Assembly (NCBI GenBank): GCA_039619475.1
Contig: CM077115.1
Coordinates: 517,162,815 to 517,226,814 of the forward strand
Direction: 5' to 3'
Length of the DNA stretch: 64,000 nucleotides
Origin: Icerya purchasi
Lineage: Eukaryota > Arthropoda > Insecta > Hemiptera > Monophlebidae
Made by a program: the position numbers and the translations under genes. The notes beneath the pieces are model-generated. The model was given only the letters and a program-made list of their open reading frames with translations. It was not told where the DNA came from and did no database searches. Positions 37,246 through 48,523 of this stretch are shown piece by piece. Each line of letters starts with the position of its first letter. The first letter of the stretch is position 1.

Positions 37246-37823
37246 AAAAATAAAAATACATTCGAAATTAATAAGTTTGTGTTGCTTGTAGAGAAATTAT
37301 TCTAGCCTCGCAACAACGCACTTCTTTCCGTGATTTACAGAATTTCTTTGCCCAATTTTATTCGAACTAATATCCGTTACCTCAAGCGTTAACACAATAG
37401 AATGCGGGGCCATTTTTGCTTGTAATAATAATTTTCAACGTCCGTAAGTAATAATACAAATATTAATAAGCAAAGGCCTACGAGTAGAAGGTGCCTTTAG
37501 TTCACTTTTAATGATAAAAGGCCACAAATTTTTATTTTTCTAATTTTATTCCTATACATACTTGTAAATAAAGATAACACATTGATTTCGTACAAAATAT
37601 TTTACCTTGTGTAAATATGGCTCCGATAGAAAAAGGGGTACGGGTTAAGCCTACTATTCAGGAATCACACACAACCTGACATTGTAAAACAACATTAATT
37701 TTATTACAAATAATTCGCAATTAAATCGGCTGCTATAAAGAATTTACACTTTTAAATTTTGACATTAAAAATTGTAATTAGACTTATTATACATTTCGTA
37801 GTCACGGTTTTATCTTCATTCTC

Positions 37824-37860
<37 letters not shown>

Positions 37861-40183
37861 AGCCTCTAACAAACTAAATAAATCTAAATACACACGTGCA
37901 ATGGATAAGAATATGTTTCAGTCGCTCTATTTTGATGATATATACATATAAGTATTATAATTTGAAATATATTTTGTAAAATAGAACTTTCAAGTCTTTA
38001 AATAATCCGGGATTGGTAAAATTTTTAGTTTTTAGTCAGATTTTTAATATTTATAAAAATTTTTTATTTTTATTAAAAATCGTTCTTTTTATTAAAATTT
38101 TATTTTTTAGTTAAATTTTTATTTTTATTAAAATTTTAATTTTTAATAACATTTTAATAAAAAATTTTAATTTACAATTGTCATCTTTATATCAGATTTT
38201 AGCAGAATTTCATGCTAAAGTTTTCAAATGGTGGTGTTTTTTTTTTCTTCTTTGTATCACAATCTGAGAATATGTCAAAAATTACGAAAAAGAAAAAAGA
38301 GAAGAAAAACCTGTTATTTCTTTTCCTATTATCAATTAATCGTTTGTATTTGAACAGGGTTAGCTCTCTAGGACCATTATTGGTAACGAGCTGGACCGCA
38401 CATCATCCGCGTTTCGGTTCTGCATTGTTGTTGTTTTTTCCGAGATAAACGACTTCCATTTTAGTCGGATACCATTTTTAGAATTTCAATCGGTTTTTAT
38501 TCCGGACTTTTTAAATTCTGTTGGTAAAGAAGTTGAGGTGTAATATCGCATTCTGCGTGATTTCTGCGTAATTTCTCCGCGCGAACATATTTAACAGAAA
38601 CTCCTAAATTAAAATGTTAACATTATTTACGAATCTTTAGGCAGAAGCATCTTCTTCTATAATGATATTTAGGGATTTAATGAGCAGATCGCTACACAGA
38701 ACTTTACTCAAGTCCAACTTCCGACTTATTCTCGACATCTGCCCCCCCGCCTCCCCCGGTTAAATGCTTCGCGGCTTTGGTTGCGAATCGAATATTCTTT
38801 CAGAATCACTTTTGAAAGCGGACGATCTCGGTTCCAATGATATGCATTTCCACTGTTTTCTACTGTTTATCCCGACGCTGCTGATAAAAATCGCGTCGGC
38901 TGTGCGGATGCTTAAGAAGGGGGAACTATTACTCTGTTTCCGATTAATCGGAGGCGGCAGCAGCCGAAACGAGGCCCCAAAGCTGGCAACATATTTTTAG
39001 GAAAATCCCATTTTTACGGCTAGCATTTGTCCCGCCGCTGATTCTTCTCATTGCGAATCGCTTTTCATCCGAGGCGGAAATAAATTGTTCTACATGGGAG
39101 AAGGTTGTCCGCCCCCCGCACCCTATCCCCTGGGCGGCCCCGATACTACTGCCATCTCTAGTCTTCGACGCTCGAAGAATCGTTTTGCTAAATTTAGTTC
39201 TCTTTAATGTCGGCGATAAATTCCGCCGTGGACGCGGATCGTAATTTTCGTTTGTATTCTTCGACGACGAAGGTGTGTATAATAAGGAAGCGCTACTGCT
39301 TGAGAAGTATTTATTTTGTTTCGCACTGCGTCGCCGTCAGCCGCTTCGACGGGGACGCGATTCATTTGGCGCGCGCGCGCGTGCGCGTCGGGGCGCGCAC
39401 GAGAAGAACGTGTAGACGCGTGAAACGCGTGCGGCTGTGATTTTTGTTCAATGCAACTGGCGAATGAACGAAAGCTTTGAATAACAGAAAGTTGTTCGCA
39501 AGTTAAAAATAAAGCTCGCCCGGGACCCGATTATATTACTCCATATATCTGCATCGCCACCGCCGCCGCCGCCGCCCGTTCGCTTCATCATCTGTCAACT
39601 GGCGAGCCATATTTAGACGCTGGCTGTAGTACGCTGCTGAAAAACTACATTATAGATCGTTTTTGCTGGGATACACAAAGACACACGGCGCGTTACATAG
39701 TTACGCATTTCTCTGCAACCGTCCTACGTCACAGATTAAATCGGAACTGATAAACAAATTCTGCGCCTCTATCAACTCCTATAGAGCTCCTCACATGTAC
39801 GGCAGAATTTCATGCACTGAAATATTGAAATATTCTCAGACAATATTATTTCTCCGTTTGCGCCGAACAATGCCTGGTTTGTTCCATCGCGAACAACAAG
39901 CCTGTTTCTAGAAATATTTCTGGTGACGACTCTGTCTGGTACAAAAGAGCAAGTTTCGAACTTTGCGATTACAATTATCGAACGAAACAAGTGCTGCTCT
40001 GCACCGAGTCATTTCGTAAAAAACACGGTGCTATTTTCCCGTTTGTCATTTCCGAACTTTCTAATTTGGTATTTTAGCCAATTTGATTTTAGCTACTATC
40101 TCTCCATAATAAACATTTATATTTTGCACTAGATCATTGCAATTTCTGTACACTTTCGACTTAATTAAAAAGTATTTATATTT
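36351..40183. other. No gene seen; long poly(A)/(T) tracts; CpG-richer patch 38700-39660
   Basis: Homopolymers include A at about 37211-37240 and T at 37828-37856. From about 38700 to 39660 the sequence is GC- and CpG-rich, with GGCGCGCGCGCGCGTGCGCG at 39369 and a CCG trinucleotide run near 39559-39574. Open + strand frames at 38764-39000 and 39207-39440 lie in it but show no recognisable domain. The patch is a second candidate regulatory region by composition only. Confidence 0.35.
36831..36871. repeat. Short dispersed repeat (ACCGACTTCAAAAAAGGAGC type)
   Basis: ACCGACTTC, AAAAAGGA and ATTCAATTCGACTGT recur at 52326-52366 with a few differences. I recall very similar words in repeats of many insect genomes. 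Only this about 40-base block is shared between the two sites here. Confidence 0.65.
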
Positions 40184-40192
40184 ATATATATA

Positions 40193-40256
<64 letters not shown>
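40184..40256. repeat. (TA)n microsatellite
   Basis: TA run directly abutting the CTAGCTGTTACCCACGGCTT start of the composite repeat that follows. Confidence 0.95.
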
Positions 40257-40257
<1 letters not shown>

Positions 40258-40596
40258 TAGCTGTTACCCACGGCTTCACCTCCCTGTATTAATTCTAGAG
40301 ATGAGAACAAATAGCAACAGCTGATAGAATAGCAATGCTATTTTAGAATAACACTGATCCAAATAGTTGCTATTGCTAGTTCGTATTACGCATGCGTCAG
40401 AAATTGCTATTCCATCTAGCAACTGCTAGTAGCACTACTGCTATTGCGATTTCAACGCTTTTATTTGTTTAGTTTAACTTATTGTTATTTAAAGGTGGAG
40501 AAATCAACTACAGTAGTTGGAAATTATGAATTTTTAAATAATAATAAAAAAGACATTAACTTTTAATATTTTCTACCAGAATATTGAAATAAAGAA

Positions 40597-40632
<36 letters not shown>

Positions 40633-40636
40633 TTTT

Positions 40637-40988
40637 AGGTTACCCCCCATTCGAAAAAATGTCCCAAAAAAACGTCCCAATTTTATGTAACGTTTGTTAT
40701 ATTTTATAGGATTTTTGTTATTGTTATTTAAAAAATGTCACAATTTTATTTAATGAAATATGTAACGAAAAATGTAACGAAAAAATCTCTTCATTTTATA
40801 TAACGGAAGTTAAATGTTAGAATAGGATTTTTGTGGTTATGTTATTTTTTGTGTGTGTTGATGCCAGTAAGAATTACGTTGTAAATTTTGATCATTTTAT
40901 AAAAAGTATAGAAGAGAAAGAGACAGAAATGAAAGCAAGAGGGGTCAAAGGGCACAGCCCCTTGTGAGGCCAAAAAGGCCGAGTTTAT
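40637..40988 (+). mobile_element. Dispersed 330-bp repeat, copy 2
   Basis: Opposite orientation to 8884-9205 and highly similar along its length. It runs from GGTTACCCCCCATTCGAAAA to GAGGCCAAAAAGGCCGAGTT. It is flanked by TA runs on both sides (40602-40628 and 40987-41008). An apparent small internal duplication near the start (GTCCCAAAAAAACGTCCCAA) distinguishes this copy. Confidence 0.75.
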
Positions 40989-41439
40989 ATATATATATAT
41001 ATATATATAATACACGTGAAGTTAATTATCTTCGAATAAAGATAAATTGCATTTATTATACTTACGCGCATATAATACATCTAATAATAAATTAAAACGT
41101 TAAATTATTATTATAAAAAAAAAAAAAGTGAATTAATAATTTAATTACAAACTACAATTTTTAGGTATACATATAATGTACGGAATCCTAATAAAACGGT
41201 TTTCGCAGAAACGACAAAAATATTCAATTAAAATATCCTATAACTCACGAACGGCTTAACTTATTAATTTTGAAAATCGTACTACAAATTATAATTAAAA
41301 TCCCCTTTAAAACCATATCTAAAGCTTCAAGCTAACCGATTATTACCACCGGCGGCCAAAAAACAAAAAAAAAAAACCCATCAAGAATCTTTAATACGAA
41401 ATATAAAACGATATCAAAAATCACTCTTAGAAAAATTTA

Positions 41440-41851
41440 TAACTCATCAGCAGACTTTAAAGAGTGAAATTCAAAATATTAAAATTTTCATAAAAGCAAA
41501 ACGAGACGCTAAAAGCTCGAAATTTTTGGATTTTTTTTGTTTTTTCCGGGCACGTGATATTATTATATCGTTGGAAAGATCGCGTTATCGGTCGAGAACA
41601 CGAGCTCGTTTTTCATTTCCCTAACGAAACTTTCGAAGTAGGCATCAAAAAATCGCAAAAACTGACGTGTAGTTCCCGCTTGCGGCGCGAATATTATAGT
41701 TGAAAATTTTAAACAAGATTAAAAATATGCACATTCCCCGGTATATTTCTCTAGTTTTTGGAACATGGGGAGTTTTCATCTTTAAAAGTAGATCGTCAGA
41801 ACGCCGAAAGTTTAAAATTTTTGAAAAAAATATTTTTCTCTCGAGCTTGCG

Positions 41852-41888
<37 letters not shown>

Positions 41889-42300
41889 GTTGTTGGAAAG
41901 ATCACTCTATTATTATTCGTCAAGAACCAAATCGAATTTTATTTCCTTAACGAAAAACTTGCGAAGTTGCTGAAAACTTAAAAAAAGTGCAAAAAGTGAT
42001 TATAGCTGAAAGTTTTAAACAAAAATCAGAATATCCGCATGTCGCCCGTATATTTCTCTAGTTTGTAAGCATCTAGGTTTCTTTAAGCTTTTAATTAAAG
42101 CAGCCTTGAGGCGCCGAAAGTTAGAAATTTTTTTTAAAAAAAAATTCCTTTATTTTCCCCCGGCATTGATATAGTGGAATGCATGCATTTTTGCCACGAA
42201 TAAAACCGCGTATTTCATTTTCTTAACGAAAAACTTACAAAGTTGACGGAAAGTTCAAAAAAGCGCGAAAAATCACGTGCGAGTCCCTTTTTAAGAATCA
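41440..42300. repeat. Diverged tandem array, three units of about 280-325 bp
   Basis: Three words recur in order. CGAAA(G)-TTT-AAATTTTT follows a GCTAAAAG or CGCCGAAAG start at about 41508, 41801 and 42111. TTGGAAAGAT (or GTGGAAT) is at 41571, 41893 and 42173. TAACGAAA with TTGCGAAGTTG-like sequence is at 41620, 41949 and 42227. CCGTATATTTCTCTAGTTT joins units two and three. An (ATT)n run (41852-41886) lengthens the second unit. Divergence is considerable, so it is old. It resembles satellite or transposon-internal repeats, not genes. Confidence 0.7.
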
Positions 42301-43265
42301 GATTTCTTTACTTTGAATTTAGTATTATGCAAAAATATAGATATATTATGGGGTTGTTATCTTTAACTTAATATACAGAACCCCTTCAGCTGATGAAACA
42401 TCATGCTTGGCATTGCAATAATTCCGTTTCAAGGTTAGAGTCTAAATCGTTTGGATAAATTTTGAGAACTTTCTAAAATTTCACCATGACGCTTAATTCA
42501 CCGAATTTAGATAAAAAGCCAAAAAATCTCAATTCAGTTTTTCGATCTAATGCATTTATAAAGGTACATCTATACTGGAAGGTATTGAAAGATGCAAAAC
42601 CATTCAGATACTTTAACTTCTGATGTTGTTGCATGGTCATCTAAAGACGAATATTTCTGTATTACTTTCATGGTACCTACTCGGTCATGTTTTTTTTCCC
42701 TAAATTTGCATAGCGTGAAAAATTATCTCGTTTTAGTGCAGCATGTCCTTTTAATGATTTAATACGTGCAATTTTGGTATTTAAAAGTAATTTTAGATTT
42801 TAAATTGTACTACTAGTTTTATTTAAAAAATTTCAAGGATATATCATTCTAAAAAAATGTCATGTATCCAAACGTTATTCGCACGGCGATCTTCCGTGTA
42901 ATTACACATTTAACAGAACATCTTCTTCACTCATGACTTCCGACGAACCTGTGCGTCTCGAGCATTTTATTAAAATTAATTTATTACCATAAAATCAAAA
43001 TAACAGTAGTTAAGTAAAGATTTCAAATTTTAGTATAAATAATAGGAATTGTTTAGGTAATTTTTTTACACTTTGGGTTATATTATTCTAGTTTTAGTAA
43101 GGATCCCTAATTTTTTTCAAAATATAATATAGCCTATGATGTCACCCGGAGATAGTGTAGCTTCCCAACGGTGAATGAATTTTTCAAATCGGTCCGGTAG
43201 TTTCGGAGCCTATTCAATGTAAACAAATAAACAAACAAATCTTTCCTCTTTATAATATTAGTATA

Positions 43266-44409
43266 GATACAATTATTCGTCAAACCCTGACTAACACCGT
43301 GTCGAAGGTAAAATTTAGAGGAGAAACATCGGACCCTTTTGAAGTCCGAACAGGAGTTAGACAGGAAGATGGGGGCTATCGCCGCTATTATTCAACTGCG
43401 TATTAGAAAAAATTATTCGAGAGTGGCGCTTAAGTCTGGAGAAGGAAAAAGTAGATATCAGGCTAGGGTACAAGAAGAACAATCTAATAATTGATTGCCT
43501 AGCATTTGCAGGTGACATGATGATTCTTGCAAACACGATAGAAGGCGCGGTAAAGCAGATTCAGCTACTAGAGAAAGAAGCGGCAAAAGCGGGTCTTCAA
43601 ATATCTGCTGATAAAACGAAATTTATCACCAATATATACACCATCAGCGCCTAACTTTCTATTAACAGAGCCTAAAAAATAATATAAGCAGAGTAAACAA
43701 GTTTAAATATCCGCGAGAATGGATTGAACCGAATGTGCTAGAAAAAACAGCATTGCCCTCTAGAATAAGCAAATTAGAAACGGCATTTCAATTGACAATA
43801 GAAAGTGTATTTCACGGAATGCGAAATTACGGCATTGCCGTACGGTTGTTCAGCCTGAGGTATTCTATGCGGCAGAAAGCCTGGTGTTAAATACGAAGGG
43901 TATGATCGAAAAAATGGCATAAAAAAGAAAGCAAGGTGTTACGAAAAATGTTAAGCCGAACAGCTGGAAATGGGGAATATAGGCAAAGACCCAGCGAAGA
44001 AGTATACAAATACTCGGACAAGATAGTCGACATGATGAGAAAGTGGCGAATTATGTTCTGTGGACACATAAAGCACTCGGAACCTACAGTGCTAATTAGC
44101 CAAATATTTTTGCATACATTCAAAGTTTAAAGAGAATAAATGGAAATTTGGTTTGAGGAAGTGGAAAGCGATTTAAACGAAATTGGTATAGAATCAAGTG
44201 ATATTGAAACCCACCACCGATTGAGAAAGAAGTTAGCAGAATATGTCAGCTTTAAGGTGGATATCAGGGAGGGGAAAGCAGTGGACCGAAGAAAGAAAAG
44301 AGCAACATCGACAGCGAATGCGGCAATATGGGATACAAGCCGAAAGCTCAAACAGTTGAAATATCGCGGTCTTAAGATGGCCAATTCGGAAAAAAAATAT
44401 ACAACATAG
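43266..44409 (+). pseudogene. RTE-like LINE, 3' half of reverse transcriptase and C-terminus
   Basis: Across frameshifts the + strand gives TIIRQTLTNTVSKVKFRGET, then SDPFEVRTGVRQEDG, FNCVLEKIIREW-like residues, IIDCLAFAGDMMILANTIEG, EKEAAKAGLQISADKTKF, VNKFKYPREWI, VLRKMLSRTAGNGEYRQRPS, VYKYSDKIVDMMRKWR and FCGHIKHSEP. It ends with a DLNEIGIESSDI segment. This is the fingers-to-thumb part of a non-LTR reverse transcriptase. The catalytic FADD box reads FAGD, losing one aspartate. It starts mid-domain right where the previous composite repeat ends (43268), so it is 5'-truncated. Clade by impression is RTE-like. It is clearly inactive. Confidence 0.8.
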
Positions 44410-45365
44410 AGAGAGATTAATACAAAGTAATCGGCGGGTCGTTGTTCGAACGCTATCATTTAATACGAATGTCGTCGAAGAATTGATTTCTTGCTATGCC
44501 AGAGGACGAATCTTTATTCTCCTGTTCGGAGCGCTATTTAGTTCAGTCCATTTTATTATTTCTTTAGAGCATATTTAAAATACGAAAGTGTTGATCTTTG
44601 GAATTGCTAACAAACTGCTCAAATGGCAGAGAGCTAATAAGGTAGCTTAATATTTTTCTGCGACAAAATTCGAAGAAAAAATACGGTTCACGTATCAATA
44701 TGGTTGTAGTATGTAAAAGATAACTAGTTGTCGAAAAAGTTTTATCAAGTCCAACTAGTAACACAAAGAAAGAATACATATTAATATTAGAATTCGTATT
44801 TTTAACTACGTCATTACGTGTCTTAAGATGGAACGAACCGACGACTAATCGATACCTTTCAAAATTGCTAGCCAGTAAAATTAAATGAAAATCTTAGTAT
44901 AACACGAGAATCGACAGGTATATTTCATCCGCTGACTATTCTTTATCAACGATTGTAAATCGCAAATATTTTCTCACAACCATACTACACACACCTGCAC
45001 CCGACAAGGCTTCGTTAATTCATTTTCAACGCAAGCAGCGAGCGAAATTACATTTTTATTACTAAAAACAGCACGGAATATATTTATTTTCGTCGCTTAC
45101 TTAATAAAAGATAGCGTGTGACAAGCCTTTATTAGGAAAAATCAAACGAAACGTCGGATCTAACGCCATCTCCGATTTATCGCCACTGCAAGGATGGACC
45201 ACCCCATTCTTGAAATTCGCGTTTCCGGAGTTGATTTCTGGGCCTGTTCGAATGGTTTACCGTGGCGCGGTATGTGTACAGTCTATCGCAATGCCGCAAT
45301 AATTTCGTTTTTTATCACGTATTCCACATTCTCGGCGTGATTGTATTTATCGTTTCAAGATTACA
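44410..45365. other. AT-rich, no gene seen
   Basis: No supportable features. The - strand frames at 44127-44459 and 44564-44779 are antisense or downstream shadows of the RTE-like LINE or chance. Confidence 0.4.
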
Positions 45366-45655
45366 TCAGAACCGTGTCCGGTACTCTGGTGACGGCTTTT
45401 TGCGCAAATGTTTTCCTTTTATGGTAATTTTTGATACACGCACTTGATTTCCAGTAACGAAATCTCTCCCTGGTTCTAATTCAATCCATGGTGCTCTTGC
45501 AATGTTATATAGGTTATATCCAATCTTCTCCATAATGTTACGATGACAGTGACACCGTCGCATTTTGGAATAACTTCGATCACGAATGACTCTAATTTGA
45601 ACATTATGTGTCTTACGTTCTGTATCGATGACACTCTTTCTTTTGTAACATTTAC
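45366..45655 (-). CDS. Candidate terminal coding exon of unknown gene
   Basis: The - strand is open for 96 codons including the stop (45366-45368). It includes GKCYKRKSVIDTERKTHNV, IRDRSYSKMRRCHCHRNIME, KIGYNLYNIARAPWIELEPG and RDFVTGNQVRVSKITIKGK, ending SPEYRTRF. Composition is mixed and charged, unlike the poly-F/Y/K frames of random sequence here. On the - strand it is preceded by GACTCTCAG, a plausible 3' splice site. With that, the first two bases would complete a split codon (phase 1), and a stop sits just upstream in the same frame. I recognise no family. Alternatives are a processed pseudogene, a transposon fragment or a lucky frame. Confidence 0.35.
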
Positions 45656-46887
45656 CTGAGAGTCAGTCTTAAAAATACCGCGAAGGACCTTGATTGAATT
45701 TTTTTAAAGAATTTTCCAATTGGAAAAAAAAATACGAATTTCTGTCAGTTTCCTAAGCGTTTTTTTAGTGTACGGCAAACATTTCCGAACGGGGGCGCAT
45801 GGGGGGGGGAGCCTACCGTAAAATAATCTGGACGATAAATCCACTGTTAATCCGTTTCGGCATAGATTAATTGATTCCGGTCGGTATACTAAGTCGTTGT
45901 TAAAACTTGCGGGCTTTTAATAATACCGTTTTGTTCTGGCAATGGAAGACTAAGTTTAACTTTTATATAGAGTGTGCGGAGAGTAAAGCGATTTTAAGAG
46001 TTCACATCTGGTGATGATAAGTCGCCGGGCCCATATATATGTTTGTGTTAGCAATTTAGAGTATTCATTAAGGGTACCGATGATTGCAGATTTCCAACAG
46101 TTTCAAAACGCTTATGTCAATGGCCTTTCCTTTTATTCATTGTAAAATTTGTCTGCAGAATATAATTCAGCAAAAATTTTTACCTGCAAGTTCCGAGGCT
46201 CTAACCTAAATATGTGCAGACGCGCGGATCTACTTCATTTCGTATTATTCGTGATTTTTTTATTTTCAGTTTATTTAAATTTAATATTGTGTAAACATGC
46301 GCAGATCTAAACCAAAATTTCGGGAGGGGTTACGAAAATATTTTTATAAATACATATATATATATATATATATCATACATATGTGTGTGTTATCATGAAA
46401 TATATTTATTTATAAATGTTACAACTAAAGCCTTGTAATCAATTATTGTATACGCAATATTTGAACACTACAGTAAAAACAAATAAAAAACAAGTTATGT
46501 CCATGTAGAATTCATAAAAATTTTACTTTTCCGTTTTGTCAAAAATTGAAAAGAAATAAATTTATTCTGAATTTTGGGCCCATTTAATTCAAGCAGTTAT
46601 TATTTCGCATTTCGGCGGGTTTGAACCGTGACCTCCTACAGATGCGGCCCTGCACATATGTATATTCCACGTGACACCACCACTCGATATGTATTAATAA
46701 TCAACATGAATATATCTGCACCGTTCCTGTAAGAGCTTCTAGTAGCAGTGTTTTTTTTTCGCATCTATATTGGCGGTGGTTACTCTGTGCAGGACACCGA
46801 TCTTTATTAGTTTATATTTTTAGCTACATCTTTAAATAGCACACCAACTTTTGTAATTTGACATTGTGCTTTTTTCGTATCACTGCT
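45656..46887. other. No gene seen; possible further decayed G-rich element 46212-46653
   Basis: AATATGTGCAGACGCGCGG at about 46209 and GATGCGGCCCTGCACATATG ending near 46661 are roughly inverted (TATGTGCAG / CTGCACATA), with G-rich sequence inside. That resembles the hAT-type elements nearby. The flanks do not give a direct duplication, so I leave it as a possibility. A (TA)n run lies at about 46350-46372. Confidence 0.25.
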
Positions 46888-47329
46888 CAAGGCCGTGTCC
46901 ACGGGTTGGGTTTTGGGGGTTAACCCCCACCCCCCCATGAGAGCTGAAATAGTTATTATGAATACACGAAAATATGAAAAAAAATCAAGAACTGAAAATA
47001 AATATTGATGACTTTTTAGGGTGTTCTTATACGTTAAAAAAGAAAAAAAGTAAAAAAGGAATATTCTCCATATTACTTTTAGGTACTTTATTAATATCTT
47101 AAGGAAAAACTTTTTATTATTACGAGTATAATGAATAACGTAATTTTTATTAATGTGTTTATATACGGGGGGTAATTCATTTATATAAATTATTAATAGA
47201 TATAAATATCAGTATGATGGAACTTAGTAATAGTATGAGGATATTAGTGAAAAATGTATTGTTATTTATTAAGAATAAACATGCGAAGAAAATTTTCACC
47301 GCTTTGTCAAAATTCTGAGCACGGGCCTG
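46888..47329. mobile_element. Second non-autonomous hAT-like element with exact 8-bp target duplication
   Basis: The element begins CAAGGCCGTGTCCACGGG and ends CTGAGCACGGGCCTG. It is flanked on both sides by TCACTGCT, at 46880-46887 and 47330-47337. The ends are imperfect inverted repeats (CAAGGCCGTG / CACGGGCCTG). The subterminal region is G/C-rich with GGGGGTTAACCCCCACCCCC near 46915. Size 442 bp, no open frame. The 8-bp duplication fits hAT. It shares style but not sequence with 26485-26813, so it is a separate family. Confidence 0.8.
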
Positions 47330-48491
47330 TCACTGCTATTACTTGAGTTTTTAATCTCCCGTTTAAAATTTGTATTTCAATAATGTCTCTTTTATACAGA
47401 GTGTCTGCACGTTGTTAACGAAGCTGTCGCGGCGTATATGATCACTGTAAAGAGGTTTCGACCATGAGAATTTTTTTCCATGGCTTTGTATAAAAACACG
47501 GCCTGATTGCCTTGATGTAGTACAATTCGTCAATTTTTCTTCCTTATGTCCGTGTAGAGCTTGGCACAAATTTCACAGTTGATATTTATTGATCTACGCA
47601 GTTGTAAACCGACCTCTAAGATCGACAGAGTAGCCCAATTTTTTGATCGGATAATTTATAAATCGATTATTAAAACTCCCGGAAGTTATTTCCAAAGCCG
47701 TACCGGATTGTTGAGGTTACTCCGGAGAACTATTCCATGATTTTCCTTTTGCAGGAGCGTATGATTGAAAGTGGCTCTCTTTGCTTCTTTGCTCATTCGA
47801 GTACGATCTTTTACGGAGATTCCCCTGGTGTCATTTAGATCGTGAGCGTAATAATTTAAAATATTCATTAAGGTCGTTCTTCCATTTCCAGTGGCAGATT
47901 TTATTTCCTTCAGCTCGTAATATTACCTTTCTTTCCTTAAATGACTCTTAATCTAGACTACGGCTCAATTCTTCACTTTCTAATTCCGACTCTATTTCAA
48001 TCTCTGTATTCAGCCACCTCTTTCTTCTCGTTCATAGTTTTTCAGAGATACTTTTGCCTTCTCTTAAACACTCTACAATTTCGGCTATTTATCTCCTCCG
48101 TTTTAATCATAGTCTTCTTTCTACGTCATTTTCTCAGTTTCACCATTTTGCCTTTTTCATCTTCCCGCTCTATTTTGAAAAAACCGGGCTCGCACGAAAA
48201 CAGTATATGAAATTTGTAAGTGAATCAGAAGTCTATAAATTTAAACCCAGGCATATTTAACTATTATCAGTCGAGTTGATTGGATGCGCTTTAAAATTCT
48301 AATATCTATACGTTATAATTTTTGCAATTTAGATGGCCATAATTCTAGATGAATATTTCGAAATACCTCACTGTGTATATATATATATATATATATGTCA
48401 ATTTAAGTGATCCCTAATGTGTACATTCATCAACATAATATGATAAAAAGTTGGCTTAAAGAAGAAAGGTGAAAATTAATTGGAAACTAGC

Positions 48492-48523
<32 letters not shown>

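Larger units (their letters stand above)
40257..43268. mobile_element. Composite dispersed repeat with recognisable ends
   Basis: The left boundary CTAGCTGTTACCCACGGCTT and the right boundary TCTTTCCTCTTTATAATATT then AGTATAGAT are words I recall as the two ends of a widespread insect repeat. Its usual inner right end, with CGGTGAATGAATTTTTCAAA and CGGTCCGGTAGTTTCGGAGC, is also present (about 43165-43215). Inside lie a copy of the 330-bp repeat (40637-40988), a block with ATCCTATAACTCACGAACGG (about 41236), and a three-unit diverged tandem array (41440-42300). It is therefore probably nested or chimeric. No coding region survives. The end-to-end reading as one element is inference. Confidence 0.45.

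Noticed and set aside
46212..46661. Third hAT-like element
   Set aside because: The ends are only roughly inverted and no direct 8-bp duplication could be found.
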